Below, piece after piece: positions 32,802-40,352 of a stretch of DNA of 64,000 bases; within the stretch, counting starts at the first letter, position 1, and each line of letters opens with the position of its first letter. The DNA comes from Paracoccaceae bacterium (lineage in GTDB: Bacteria > Pseudomonadota > Alphaproteobacteria > Rhodobacterales > Rhodobacteraceae), in the NCBI GenBank assembly GCA_027489355.1, contig JAIXZY010000035.1, forward strand, positions 81,773 to 145,772, given 5' to 3'. Both the position numbers and the translations under genes were made by a program. The notes under the pieces were generated by a model that was not told where the DNA came from, made no database searches, and was given only the letters and a program-made list of their open reading frames with translations.

Positions 32802-34337
32802 ATGCCGCTTGACGAAACCGCTGCCGCACTGCTGCTGAACCCCGCTGACGACGTCGCCGTCGCCCGCCGCCGCATCGGCGAGGGAGAGGCCACGGGGATC
32901 CCCGGCATCAGCGCGAACCAGCTGATCCCGCGCGGGCACAAGGTCGCGCTCAGGGCGCTGACGGCGGGCATGGTGCTGCGCAAGTTCGGCCAGGTGATCG
33001 GGGTCGCGACGCAGGACATTGCGGCAGGCGACCACGTCCATTTGCACAACCTGGCGATGGTCGATGCGGCGTCAGACCACCAGTTCGCCGTCGAAACCGA
33101 CGAGACCGGAATGCTCCCGCCGGAGCTGTGTCGCACCTTCATGGGCTTCGACCGCGGAGCAGGCGGTGTGGGGACGCGGAACTTCATCGGGATTGTCACC
33201 ACGGTCAACTGCTCGGCCACCGTGTCACGCTACATCGCGGACCATTTCAACCGGATGGGCGGGCTGGACGGGTTCGACAACGTGGACGGCGTCGTCGCCC
33301 TGACCCACGGGCTTGGCTGCGCCATCAGCAGCGCGTCCGAGGGCTACCGCTACCTGACGCGGACGATCCAGGGCTATGCCAGGCACCCTAACTTCGGCGG
33401 AATCATCATGGTGGGCCTTGGGTGCGAGACGAACCAGATCCAGCCGATCCTGGAGCATTACAAGCTTGAGGAAGGCGAACGATTCCGCACGATGAACATC
33501 CAGGCGATGGGCGGCACGAGGAAGACCATCGACGCAGCCTGCGGCATGATCCGCGAGATGCTGCCGGGCGTGAACGCGGCCCGGCGGACGAAGCAGCCGC
33601 TCTCCGGGCTGAAGGTCGCGCTGGAATGCGGGGGGTCCGACGGCTATTCCGGCATCACCGCCAATCCGGCGCTGGGGGTGGCATCGGACCTGATCGTGCG
33701 GAACGGCGGCACCTCCTGCCTGGCCGAGACGCCCGAAATCTACGGGGCAGAGCACCTTCTCACCCGCCGCGCCGTCACGCGCGAGGTCGGTCAGAAGCTG
33801 ATGGACCGCATCGACTGGTGGCGCGACTACACTGCCCGCAACGGTGCCGAACTGAACAACAACCCCAGCTATGGCAACAAGCAGGGCGGGCTGACGACCA
33901 TCCTGGAAAAGTCGCTGGGCGCGGTGGCCAAGGGCGGCTCCATGCCCTTGAAAGCCGTCTATGAATACGCCGAGATCATCGACCAGCCGGGCTTCGTCTT
34001 CATGGACACGCCCGGATATGACCCGGTTGCCGTGACCGGCCAGGTCGCGGGCGGCTGCAATGTCGTCTGCTTCACAACCGGGCGCGGCTCGGTTTCAGGC
34101 TGGAAGCCGGCGCCGACGATCAAGATCGCCACCAACACCGAGATGTACGACCACATGCGCGAGGACATGGACATCGACACCGGCAGCATTGCCACGGGGT
34201 CGGAAACCATCAACGCCGCAGGCAAGCGCATCTTCGAACGCATCCTTTCCGTCGCCTCTGGCGAAAGGACCGTGAGCGAAGCCTTCGACTACGGCGACAA
34301 CGAGTTCGTCCCCTGGCAGGTCGGCGCGATCACCTGA
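32802..34337 (+). CDS. UxaA/altronate dehydratase family protein
   Basis: 511 residues. N-terminal SAF domain (about 1-95, ANQLIPRGHKVALRAL then DHVHLHNLAM), then the altronate/galactarate dehydratase core with RNFIGIVTTVNCSATV, HGLGC and IIMVGLGCETNQIQPILEHY, whose cysteines and histidine hold the iron. It dehydrates an aldonate or aldarate to the 2-keto-3-deoxy acid. The ATG at 32802 follows GAAGGTC. The divergent FAH-family gene, 109 bases away, likely acts next. No sugar-acid transporter is adjacent. Confidence 0.85.
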   Translation: MPLDETAAALLLNPADDVAVARRRIGEGEATGIPGISANQLIPRGHKVALRALTAGMVLRKFGQVIGVATQDIAAGDHVHLHNLAMVDAASDHQFAVETDETGMLPPELCRTFMGFDRGAGGVGTRNFIGIVTTVNCSATVSRYIADHFNRMGGLDGFDNVDGVVALTHGLGCAISSASEGYRYLTRTIQGYARHPNFGGIIMVGLGCETNQIQPILEHYKLEEGERFRTMNIQAMGGTRKTIDAACGMIREMLPGVNAARRTKQPLSGLKVALECGGSDGYSGITANPALGVASDLIVRNGGTSCLAETPEIYGAEHLLTRRAVTREVGQKLMDRIDWWRDYTARNGAELNNNPSYGNKQGGLTTILEKSLGAVAKGGSMPLKAVYEYAEIIDQPGFVFMDTPGYDPVAVTGQVAGGCNVVCFTTGRGSVSGWKPAPTIKIATNTEMYDHMREDMDIDTGSIATGSETINAAGKRIFERILSVASGERTVSEAFDYGDNEFVPWQVGAIT

Positions 34338-34376
34338 CGCAACCGCGCAGGTCTTGTGCCGCGGGTCGCAGCGCCC

Positions 34377-34401
34377 GGAACATTTTGCGCGCCGCCCTGT
34401 T
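34377..34401 (+). promoter_or_regulatory. EcfG-type promoter of the DUF2934-LLM-treZ operon
   Basis: GGAAC at 34377-34381, 16 bases, TGTT at 34398-34401, 42 bases before the ATG at 34443. Confidence 0.7.
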
Positions 34402-34442
34402 TTCCCTCGCATGGCCGGATCGGCCCGGCGACGGAGGGAGTC

Positions 34443-34685
34443 ATGGACGGAACACCACGCATTCACGAAGACCAGATCCGCGAGCGCGCCTATAGCCTGT
34501 GGGAAGCCGAGGGATGCCCGGACGGCTGCGCCGAACGGCATTGGCAGCAGGCGGAACGCGAGTTGCAGCAAGGTGACAACGCCGGCATGGCCGAGGCGCG
34601 CAACGCCAGCGAGGCAGAACTTCAAGGCGGCGCGCAGACCTCGGACGCGCCGGGTGTTGCCGGCCGGTCCCGCCGGAGCGCCTGA
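34443..34685 (+). CDS. DUF2934-type small protein
   Basis: 80 residues. The core EDQIRERAYSLWEAEGCPDG followed by HWQQAEREL is the DUF2934 pattern (IRxRAYxLWExxGxPxGxxxxxWxxAE). The tail is polar and alanine-rich. Found widely in alphaproteobacteria, often near stress genes; function unknown. GGAGGGAG stands 3 bases before the ATG, rather close. It is followed 48 bases later by the LLM oxidoreductase and treZ on the same strand, so the EcfG-type promoter could drive all three. Confidence 0.8.
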   Translation: MDGTPRIHEDQIRERAYSLWEAEGCPDGCAERHWQQAERELQQGDNAGMAEARNASEAELQGGAQTSDAPGVAGRSRRSA

Positions 34686-34733
34686 ACAGGCCTGACGCCG
34701 ACAGCGGCCCCCAGCGACCAGAGGACCAAGGAC

Positions 34734-35690
34734 ATGGCCCGCATCGGCTTTCACGCCTCGCACGAACAATTCGCCCCGTCCCGCCTGCTGGCGCTATGCC
34801 GTCAAGCGCAGGACGCGGGCTTTTCGGTCATCAAATGCTCGGACCATTTCCATCCGTGGAGTGAGCGTCAGGGCCAGTCCGGGTTTTCGTGGGCCTGGCT
34901 TGGGGCGGCGATGCAGGCCTGCGACCTGCCCTTCGGATCAATCGCCGCACCGGGCTACCGCAACCATCCCGCGGTGCTGGCCCAGGCCGCGGCCACCCTG
35001 GCCGAGATGTTTCCCGACCGCTTCTGGCTGGCGCTTGGCAGCGGCGAGGCAATCAACGAGGCGATGACCGGCCTGCCCTGGCCCGAGAAGGCAGAGCGGA
35101 ATGCGCGCCTGAGGGAATGCGCCCAGATCATCCGGGCGCTGCTTTCAGGCGACGAAGTCACCCATCGCGGCCGTGTGACGGTGGTCTGCGCGAGGCTTTA
35201 CACCCGACCAACACGGCCGCTTCCGCTGTATGCCGCGGCCGTCAGCCCCGAGACAGCCGCCGAAGTGGCCGGATGGGCGGACGGGCTGCTGACCGTGGGC
35301 GGCAATGCGGAAAACGTCGGCAAGGTCCTGGATGCCTTCCGCGAGAACGGCGGGGCGGGAAAACCCGTCCATATTCAGCATGCCCTGTCCTGGGCGCCCG
35401 ACCGCGCCACTGCGATGACCGAGGCGATGCACCAGTGGCGCCATGCCGTGCTGGGCGGAGAGGCGATGTGGGATCTGCGCCGCCCCGCCGACTTTGACAG
35501 CGCCTGCGCGGTCGCGTCCGAGACGGCACTTGCCGAAAGATTTCCTGTCTCGGACGATCTGGGCCGCCATGCCGCCGACATCGCCGCGCTTCTGGCTCTG
35601 GATGCCACGGTCCACCTGCATTGCGTCGGACGTAACCAGGAGGCGTTCGTCGATGCCTTCGGGGCCAAGGTCCTTCCCCAGCTTGGCTGA
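34734..35690 (+). CDS. LLM-class flavin-dependent oxidoreductase (non-F420 subfamily)
   Basis: 318 residues, luciferase-like TIM barrel. Pattern: IGFHASHEQFAPSRLLALCR at the start, KCSDHFHPW for the flavin pocket, and LALGSGEAINE. The close group is the 'probable non-F420 flavinoid oxidoreductase' family of proteobacteria, thought to use FMN. Substrate unknown. It lies between a DUF2934 gene and treZ (7-base gap to the treZ ATG), which points to stress expression. Confidence 0.75.
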   Translation: MARIGFHASHEQFAPSRLLALCRQAQDAGFSVIKCSDHFHPWSERQGQSGFSWAWLGAAMQACDLPFGSIAAPGYRNHPAVLAQAAATLAEMFPDRFWLALGSGEAINEAMTGLPWPEKAERNARLRECAQIIRALLSGDEVTHRGRVTVVCARLYTRPTRPLPLYAAAVSPETAAEVAGWADGLLTVGGNAENVGKVLDAFRENGGAGKPVHIQHALSWAPDRATAMTEAMHQWRHAVLGGEAMWDLRRPADFDSACAVASETALAERFPVSDDLGRHAADIAALLALDATVHLHCVGRNQEAFVDAFGAKVLPQLG

Positions 35691-35697
35691 TTTCCGA

Positions 35698-37476
35698 ATG
35701 ACCCAGATATCAAGACCCGATCCTGCGGCCATGCCATCCGCCCCGCATCTCTGGGGTGCCCGCCCCTGTGGCAATGGCTGGTGGGACCTTGCGCTTTGGG
35801 CACCGTCGGTCGATGCAATCACGCTGCACCTTGGCCATCTGGACAACCGGATTGCCATGCTGCGCGGCGAGAACGGAGTGCACCGCGCCCGCGCCGAGGC
35901 CAGCGAAGGCACACGCTATGCGTTCTCGGCCACCGGCGAACCTTTCGCCGATCCCACCTCGCTGCAGCAGGAGCTGGGCGTGGAAAGCTGGTCCCTTCTG
36001 CGCGACCCCGAGAACTTCCGGCCGTCGCCCCGGCCCTGGGTCGGCCGGCCTTTCGACGAGGCTGTATTTGCCGAACTGCACATCGGCAGCTTCACCCCCG
36101 AAGGCACCTTCACGGGCGCCGCCCGATCGCGCGAGCTGCGCAGGCTGGCCGAAAGCGGAATAACCGCGATCGAACTGATGCCGGTCGGCCAGTTTCCCGG
36201 CACTCGCGGCTGGGGCTATGACAGCGTACTGCCCTGGGCCCCGCAGCACAGCTACGGCAAGCCCGAGGATCTTGCCGCGCTGGTCGACGAAGCGCACGGG
36301 CTGGGACTGATGGTGTTTCTGGACGTGGTCTTCAACCACTTCGGGCCGCAGGGTTGCGCCCTGACCGAGATTTGCCCGGAATTCTTCCGGGACGAGCACA
36401 ACGACTGGGGTCGCAAGATCGACTACAGCCGTCCCGAAGTGCGCGCCTATTTCATCCAGTGCGCGCTGCACTGGCTGGAGGCCTATCACCTGGACGGACT
36501 GCGCCTGGACGCGGTTCACGAGATGGAGGATCCGACCGAACCTCATGTCGTCGTGGAACTGGCACAGACGATACGCCAACGGGACTGGGGCCGTACGGTG
36601 CATCTCGTTGCCGAGGACAGCACGAACAAGGTCGGCTGGTACGATCCGGCATCGGGCCTCTTCGACGCGTCCTGGGACGACGACTACCACCATGCCCTGC
36701 ATGTCCTGCTGACCGGGGAAAGCTTCGGCTACTACAAGGATTTCGTGAAGGACCCTGCCGCCGACCTGCGTCTGGCATTGCGCGACGGCCAGGCGCTTCA
36801 GGGCCAGCCGCGCCCGGCGGGGCTGGAGGAAAAGGGCGAACCGTCGGGCCACCTGCCGCCGCGTTGCTTCGTGAACTTCAACCTGAACCACGACCACGCC
36901 GGAAACCGCCCGCGCGGGGAACGTCTGATTTCCCTCATCGGCGCCGACCGCGCCCTGGTCGCGCATGCCTTCCTGCTGGCTGCGCCCTATACGCCGCTGA
37001 TCTTCATGGGAGAGGAGATCGGCTCTCGCCAGCCGTTCCCGTGGTTCGCGGATTATGGCGGCAAGACCGCCCGAAAGATGCGCGAGGGCCGGGTGAAGCA
37101 GTTTCAGGACCTCCCCGGCAAGGGCGCGGACATGATCGATCCGTTCGACCGTTCGACCCTGCGCCGGTCCTGGCCCTATGCCCGGCCCGAACCCCGCGAC
37201 TCGGCCCTCTGGCTTGCCGTGACCCGCACGGTCCTGGACCTTCGCCGGACGAAGCTGTTGCCCATCTTCCGCTCGGGGCGTCGCCGCGAATTCCAGATCG
37301 ACCCGCTGGGAGATCGCGGGATCACCGCGCTTTGGCATTTCACGGACGGGACGCTTCAGGCCGACGTCGCCTTCGACCTGGGCGACCCGGAACCGGAGAC
37401 ACCGCCCGGCTATCAGCCGCTTTACCAGCTGGGCCAGGCGGGAACCCCCCGGTTCCGGCTGGGCCGTCTGCCCTGA
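35698..37476 (+). CDS. treZ: Malto-oligosyltrehalose trehalohydrolase
   Basis: 592 residues, normal for TreZ (GH13). N-terminal carbohydrate-binding segment (WDLALWAPSVDAITLHL), barrel with VFNHFGPQG, DGLRLDAVHEM (nucleophile Asp271), VAEDSTNK (acid Glu306) and NHDHAGN (Asp399). It releases trehalose from glucan chains whose end was converted by TreY. No treY, glgX or glgB is in the window, unlike the common treYZ cluster. Trehalose is an osmoprotectant, which fits stress control. The ATG at 35698 has a weak ribosome binding site; the ATG at 35731 is an alternative. Confidence 0.9.
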   Translation: MTQISRPDPAAMPSAPHLWGARPCGNGWWDLALWAPSVDAITLHLGHLDNRIAMLRGENGVHRARAEASEGTRYAFSATGEPFADPTSLQQELGVESWSLLRDPENFRPSPRPWVGRPFDEAVFAELHIGSFTPEGTFTGAARSRELRRLAESGITAIELMPVGQFPGTRGWGYDSVLPWAPQHSYGKPEDLAALVDEAHGLGLMVFLDVVFNHFGPQGCALTEICPEFFRDEHNDWGRKIDYSRPEVRAYFIQCALHWLEAYHLDGLRLDAVHEMEDPTEPHVVVELAQTIRQRDWGRTVHLVAEDSTNKVGWYDPASGLFDASWDDDYHHALHVLLTGESFGYYKDFVKDPAADLRLALRDGQALQGQPRPAGLEEKGEPSGHLPPRCFVNFNLNHDHAGNRPRGERLISLIGADRALVAHAFLLAAPYTPLIFMGEEIGSRQPFPWFADYGGKTARKMREGRVKQFQDLPGKGADMIDPFDRSTLRRSWPYARPEPRDSALWLAVTRTVLDLRRTKLLPIFRSGRRREFQIDPLGDRGITALWHFTDGTLQADVAFDLGDPEPETPPGYQPLYQLGQAGTPRFRLGRLP

Positions 37477-37486
37477 CCGTCAGGGC
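37470..37486. terminator. Short hairpin between treZ and the convergent small gene
   Basis: GCCCTGA-CCG-TCAGGGC, a perfect 7-bp stem that covers the treZ stop codon and the end of the 54-residue gene. No T-run on either side, so its role as terminator is uncertain. Confidence 0.3.
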
Positions 37487-37644
37487 GCCGTACCGATCAC
37501 CGTTCCATCTTCGCGCACCATCGTGACCCGTCGCCGCCGTTCCCCATCCAGCCGCTCGGCCTGGCGCGACGACCAGAAGAGGCCCACCAACGAGATCGCC
37601 AGCAGGATCAGGAACACGACCGCTCCCAAAGTACGTTCGTCCAT
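37480..37644 (-). CDS. Single-pass membrane protein, 54 residues
   Basis: One transmembrane helix close to the start (LGAVVFLILLAISLVGLFWS, about residues 6-25), then a basic stretch (RQAERLDGERRRRVTMV) and a short end. The AAGGAG 6 bases before the ATG at 37644 decides the start over one at 37695. Its own promoter is a perfect EcfG consensus. No family recognised; tiny membrane proteins of this kind are common in stress regulons. Confidence 0.65.
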   Translation of the reverse strand: MDERTLGAVVFLILLAISLVGLFWSSRQAERLDGERRRRVTMVREDGTVIGTAP

Positions 37645-37693
37645 GACTGTTCTCCTTGCCTTGGTCCGGCCCGTGCCGAACCCATGTCCCTGC

Positions 37694-37718
37694 AACGTGC
37701 GACCAGTCAGGTTGTTCC
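37694..37718 (-). promoter_or_regulatory. EcfG-type promoter of the 54-residue membrane protein gene
   Basis: GGAAC (37718-37714), 16 bases, CGTT (37697-37694) on the minus strand: an exact consensus match, 50 bases before the ATG at 37644. Confidence 0.75.
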
Positions 37719-37788
37719 CCCGTCGGATCCCCGGCTTGGCCTCAGGCGTTGGCGTCCCATATCATCGGTCAGGCAACCAGGACGCAGC

Positions 37789-38787
37789 ATGGCCCGCGAG
37801 CCGCTTCTTCTTCCCCGTCCCGACGGGCTTTACTGCCCGGCGGGCGATTTCTTCATCGATCCGCTGCGCCCGGTTCCCCGCGCGCTGATCACGCATGGCC
37901 ATTCCGACCACGCCCGCCCGGGTCACGGCGCGGTGCTGGCTACCCGGCAGACGCTTGACATCATGGCGATCCGCTACGGCGAGGATTTCGCGGGCAGCCG
38001 TCAGGCCTATGACGGGCCGGTCACGCTGGGCGAGACCACGGTCCGGTTCCACCCGGCGGGCCATGTCCTTGGCTCGGCGCAGATCGCGGTCGAGGGTCGG
38101 GGTTGCCGGATCGTCGTCTCGGGCGACTATGCCCGCGTCCCCTCGCCCACCTGCGCGCCCTTCGAGCCTGTCCCCTGCGACATCTTCGTGACCGAGGCGA
38201 CCTTCGCGCTTCCCGTCTTCCGCCACCCGCCGCCGGAGGTTGAAATCGCTCGCCTTCTTGCCTCGGTCGCCGCCTTCCCGGAGCGGTCGCACCTGATCGG
38301 GGCCTACGCCCTTGGCAAGGCGCAGCGGCTGATCGGGGCCTTGCGGCAGGCGGGCTGGGATGCGCCGATCCATATCCACGGCGCCCTGCAGCGGCTGTGC
38401 GACTACCACGTCGCTGAAGGCATCGACCTGGGCGACTTGCGCCCGGCGACCGAGGGGAAGAAGGCCGATTTCGCGGGTGCCATCGTGATCGCCCCGCCCT
38501 CGGCCTTCGCCGCAACCTGGGCGCAGCGCTTCCCCGACCCGGTGATCTCGTTCGCGTCGGGCTGGATGCAGGTCCGCGCCCGCGCCCGCCAGCGCGGCGT
38601 CGAGCTGCCGATTGTCATCTCGGACCACGTCGACTGGCCGCACCTGACCGCCACGATCGAAGAACTGAACCCCGCCGAGGTCTGGATCACGCACGGCCGC
38701 GAGGACGCGCTGATGCGCTGGTGCGAGTTGCAGCAGCGCAAGGCCCGCCCCCTGCACCTTGTCGGGTACGAGGATGAAGAGGAATGA
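37789..38787 (+). CDS. Ligase-associated DNA exonuclease, metallo-beta-lactamase fold
   Basis: 332 residues. LITHGHSDHARPGH holds the HxHxDH zinc motif, VVSGDYARVPSPTCAPFEPV the next metal ligand, and HVDWPHL near the end the beta-CASP-like part. This matches the family always found beside the bacterial LigB-type ATP-dependent ligase (putative exonuclease, DNA ligase-associated). It probably processes 3' or 5' ends before ligation. Start at the ATG of MAREPLLLPRPDG; its stop overlaps the ligase start (ATGA at 38784). Confidence 0.85.
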   Translation: MAREPLLLPRPDGLYCPAGDFFIDPLRPVPRALITHGHSDHARPGHGAVLATRQTLDIMAIRYGEDFAGSRQAYDGPVTLGETTVRFHPAGHVLGSAQIAVEGRGCRIVVSGDYARVPSPTCAPFEPVPCDIFVTEATFALPVFRHPPPEVEIARLLASVAAFPERSHLIGAYALGKAQRLIGALRQAGWDAPIHIHGALQRLCDYHVAEGIDLGDLRPATEGKKADFAGAIVIAPPSAFAATWAQRFPDPVISFASGWMQVRARARQRGVELPIVISDHVDWPHLTATIEELNPAEVWITHGREDALMRWCELQQRKARPLHLVGYEDEEE

Positions 38788-40352
38788 GCCTCGCCGCCTT
38801 CGCCACGCTTCTGGAACGTCTGGCCTTCACCCCGCAGCGACTGGGCAAGGAAAGGCTTCTGGCCCGAGCCTTCACCGAAAACCCGGACCCCCAGCGCGGC
38901 TTGATGCTGGCGGCCCTGACCGGCGACCTGAAGCTGCGCCAGGTCACACCGAGCCTGTTGCGGGGCCTCACGGAAACGCGAGTGGATGCTCAGCTTTTTG
39001 CAGCCAGCTACGACTTTGTCGGCGACCTGGCCGAGACGATCTCGCTGATCTGGCCCGAGGGCACGCGGTCCGACCCGCCCCTGTCCGAAGTGGTGCACGA
39101 ACTTGCGAACACGCCGAAGACTCGGCTTCCGGCGCTGATTGCCGAACGTCTGGACAGCCTCGGCCCCTCGGAACGCTATGCCTATCTGAAGCTTGCCACC
39201 GGGGCGCTGCGGGTGGGTGTCTCGGCGCGCCTGGCACGGGCGGCCTTTGCCGGTTGGGCGGGGCTGCCCCTGACCGAGGTCGAGGAGATCTGGCACGCCC
39301 TTCAGCCGCCCTACCTTGAACTCTTCGCCTGGGCGGGCGGGGACCAGCGCCCCGAGGCAGCCGCCCGCGCACCGTTTCGGCCGGTGATGCTGTCGACGCC
39401 CACGGACCTTGACCAGCTTTCGGCGCTGGACCCCGCCGAATTTGCTGCCGAATGGAAATGGGACGGAATCCGCATCCAGGCGGTCAGCGACGGGGGGGTG
39501 CGGCGGCTCTATTCCCGGACGGGCGAGGACATCAGCGCGGCCTTCCCGGACATCGTCGATCTGATGGACTTCGACGGCACGCTGGATGGCGAGCTTCTGG
39601 TGCGGCGTGGGGAGGACATCGCCAGCTTCGGCGATCTGCAGCAGCGGCTGAACCGGAAGACGGTTACCCCCGCGATGCTGCGGTCGCACCCGGCGGGGCT
39701 GCGGCTCTACGATGCGCTGATCTGGGACGGGCAGGACCTGCGCGACCAGTCCCACGATGCGCGCCGCGCCGTGCTGGCCCGCGCGGTCGAGATGCTGGAC
39801 CCTCGGATCGACCTGTCGCCGGAGCTGGCCTTCCAGACCTGGGACGACCTTGCCGCGCTTCGCCTGAACCCGCCTGCGACGGTGATCGAAGGCGTGATGA
39901 TCAAGCGCCGCGACAGCCCCTACCTGGCGGGCCGCGTGAAAGGGCCCTGGTTCAAGTGGAAGCGCGACCCGCACCTGATCGACGCCGTCCTGATGTATGC
40001 CCAGCGCGGCCACGGCAAGCGGTCGGGCTATTACTCCGACTTCACCTTCGGCGTCTGGAACGGCGACGAACTCGTCCCTGTCGGCAAGGCGTACTTCGGC
40101 TTCACCGACGCCGAGCTGAAGGACCTCGACCGCTTCGTCCGCAACAACACGGTCGAACGTTTCGGCTCTGTCCGCTCCGTCGCCCGGACCAAGGTGGTCG
40201 AGGTCGCGTTCGAGGGGTTGAACCGCTCCACCCGCCACAAGTCCGGCGTAGCCATGCGCTTTCCCCGGATCAACCGCATCCGCGACGACAAGCCAGCGGC
40301 AGAGGCGGACCATCTGTCGACCCTGCAGGCGATGCTCGACCGCGAGGCTTAG
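38784..40352 (+). CDS. ATP-dependent DNA ligase (exonuclease/helicase-associated type)
   Basis: 522 residues. N-terminal helical DNA-binding domain (about 1-190), adenylation domain with EWKWDGIRIQ (nucleophile Lys225), DGELLV and EGVMIKR, and an OB domain with KGPWFKWKRDP. It belongs to the bacterial ligases that travel with the MBL exonuclease, a calcineurin-like phosphoesterase and an Lhr-type helicase; only the exonuclease is here. It is the second ATP-dependent ligase in the island after LigD. Its stop codon overlaps that of the convergent MFS gene by 3 bases. Confidence 0.9.
   Translation: MSLAAFATLLERLAFTPQRLGKERLLARAFTENPDPQRGLMLAALTGDLKLRQVTPSLLRGLTETRVDAQLFAASYDFVGDLAETISLIWPEGTRSDPPLSEVVHELANTPKTRLPALIAERLDSLGPSERYAYLKLATGALRVGVSARLARAAFAGWAGLPLTEVEEIWHALQPPYLELFAWAGGDQRPEAAARAPFRPVMLSTPTDLDQLSALDPAEFAAEWKWDGIRIQAVSDGGVRRLYSRTGEDISAAFPDIVDLMDFDGTLDGELLVRRGEDIASFGDLQQRLNRKTVTPAMLRSHPAGLRLYDALIWDGQDLRDQSHDARRAVLARAVEMLDPRIDLSPELAFQTWDDLAALRLNPPATVIEGVMIKRRDSPYLAGRVKGPWFKWKRDPHLIDAVLMYAQRGHGKRSGYYSDFTFGVWNGDELVPVGKAYFGFTDAELKDLDRFVRNNTVERFGSVRSVARTKVVEVAFEGLNRSTRHKSGVAMRFPRINRIRDDKPAAEADHLSTLQAMLDREA

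Noticed and set aside
32693..33220. N-terminal extension of the FAH-family frame to 561 residues
   Set aside because: The added part is antisense to the UxaA-type gene; the ATG at 32692 has a ribosome binding site and gives the family N-terminus.
35710..37338. 542-codon minus-strand frame opposite treZ
   Set aside because: Same effect; treZ has all catalytic motifs on the plus strand.
38403..40313. 636-codon open frame on the minus strand opposite the exonuclease and ligase genes
   Set aside because: Mirror of GC-rich coding frames; composition is Arg/His/Gln-rich without family features, while the plus strand has both ligase and exonuclease motifs.
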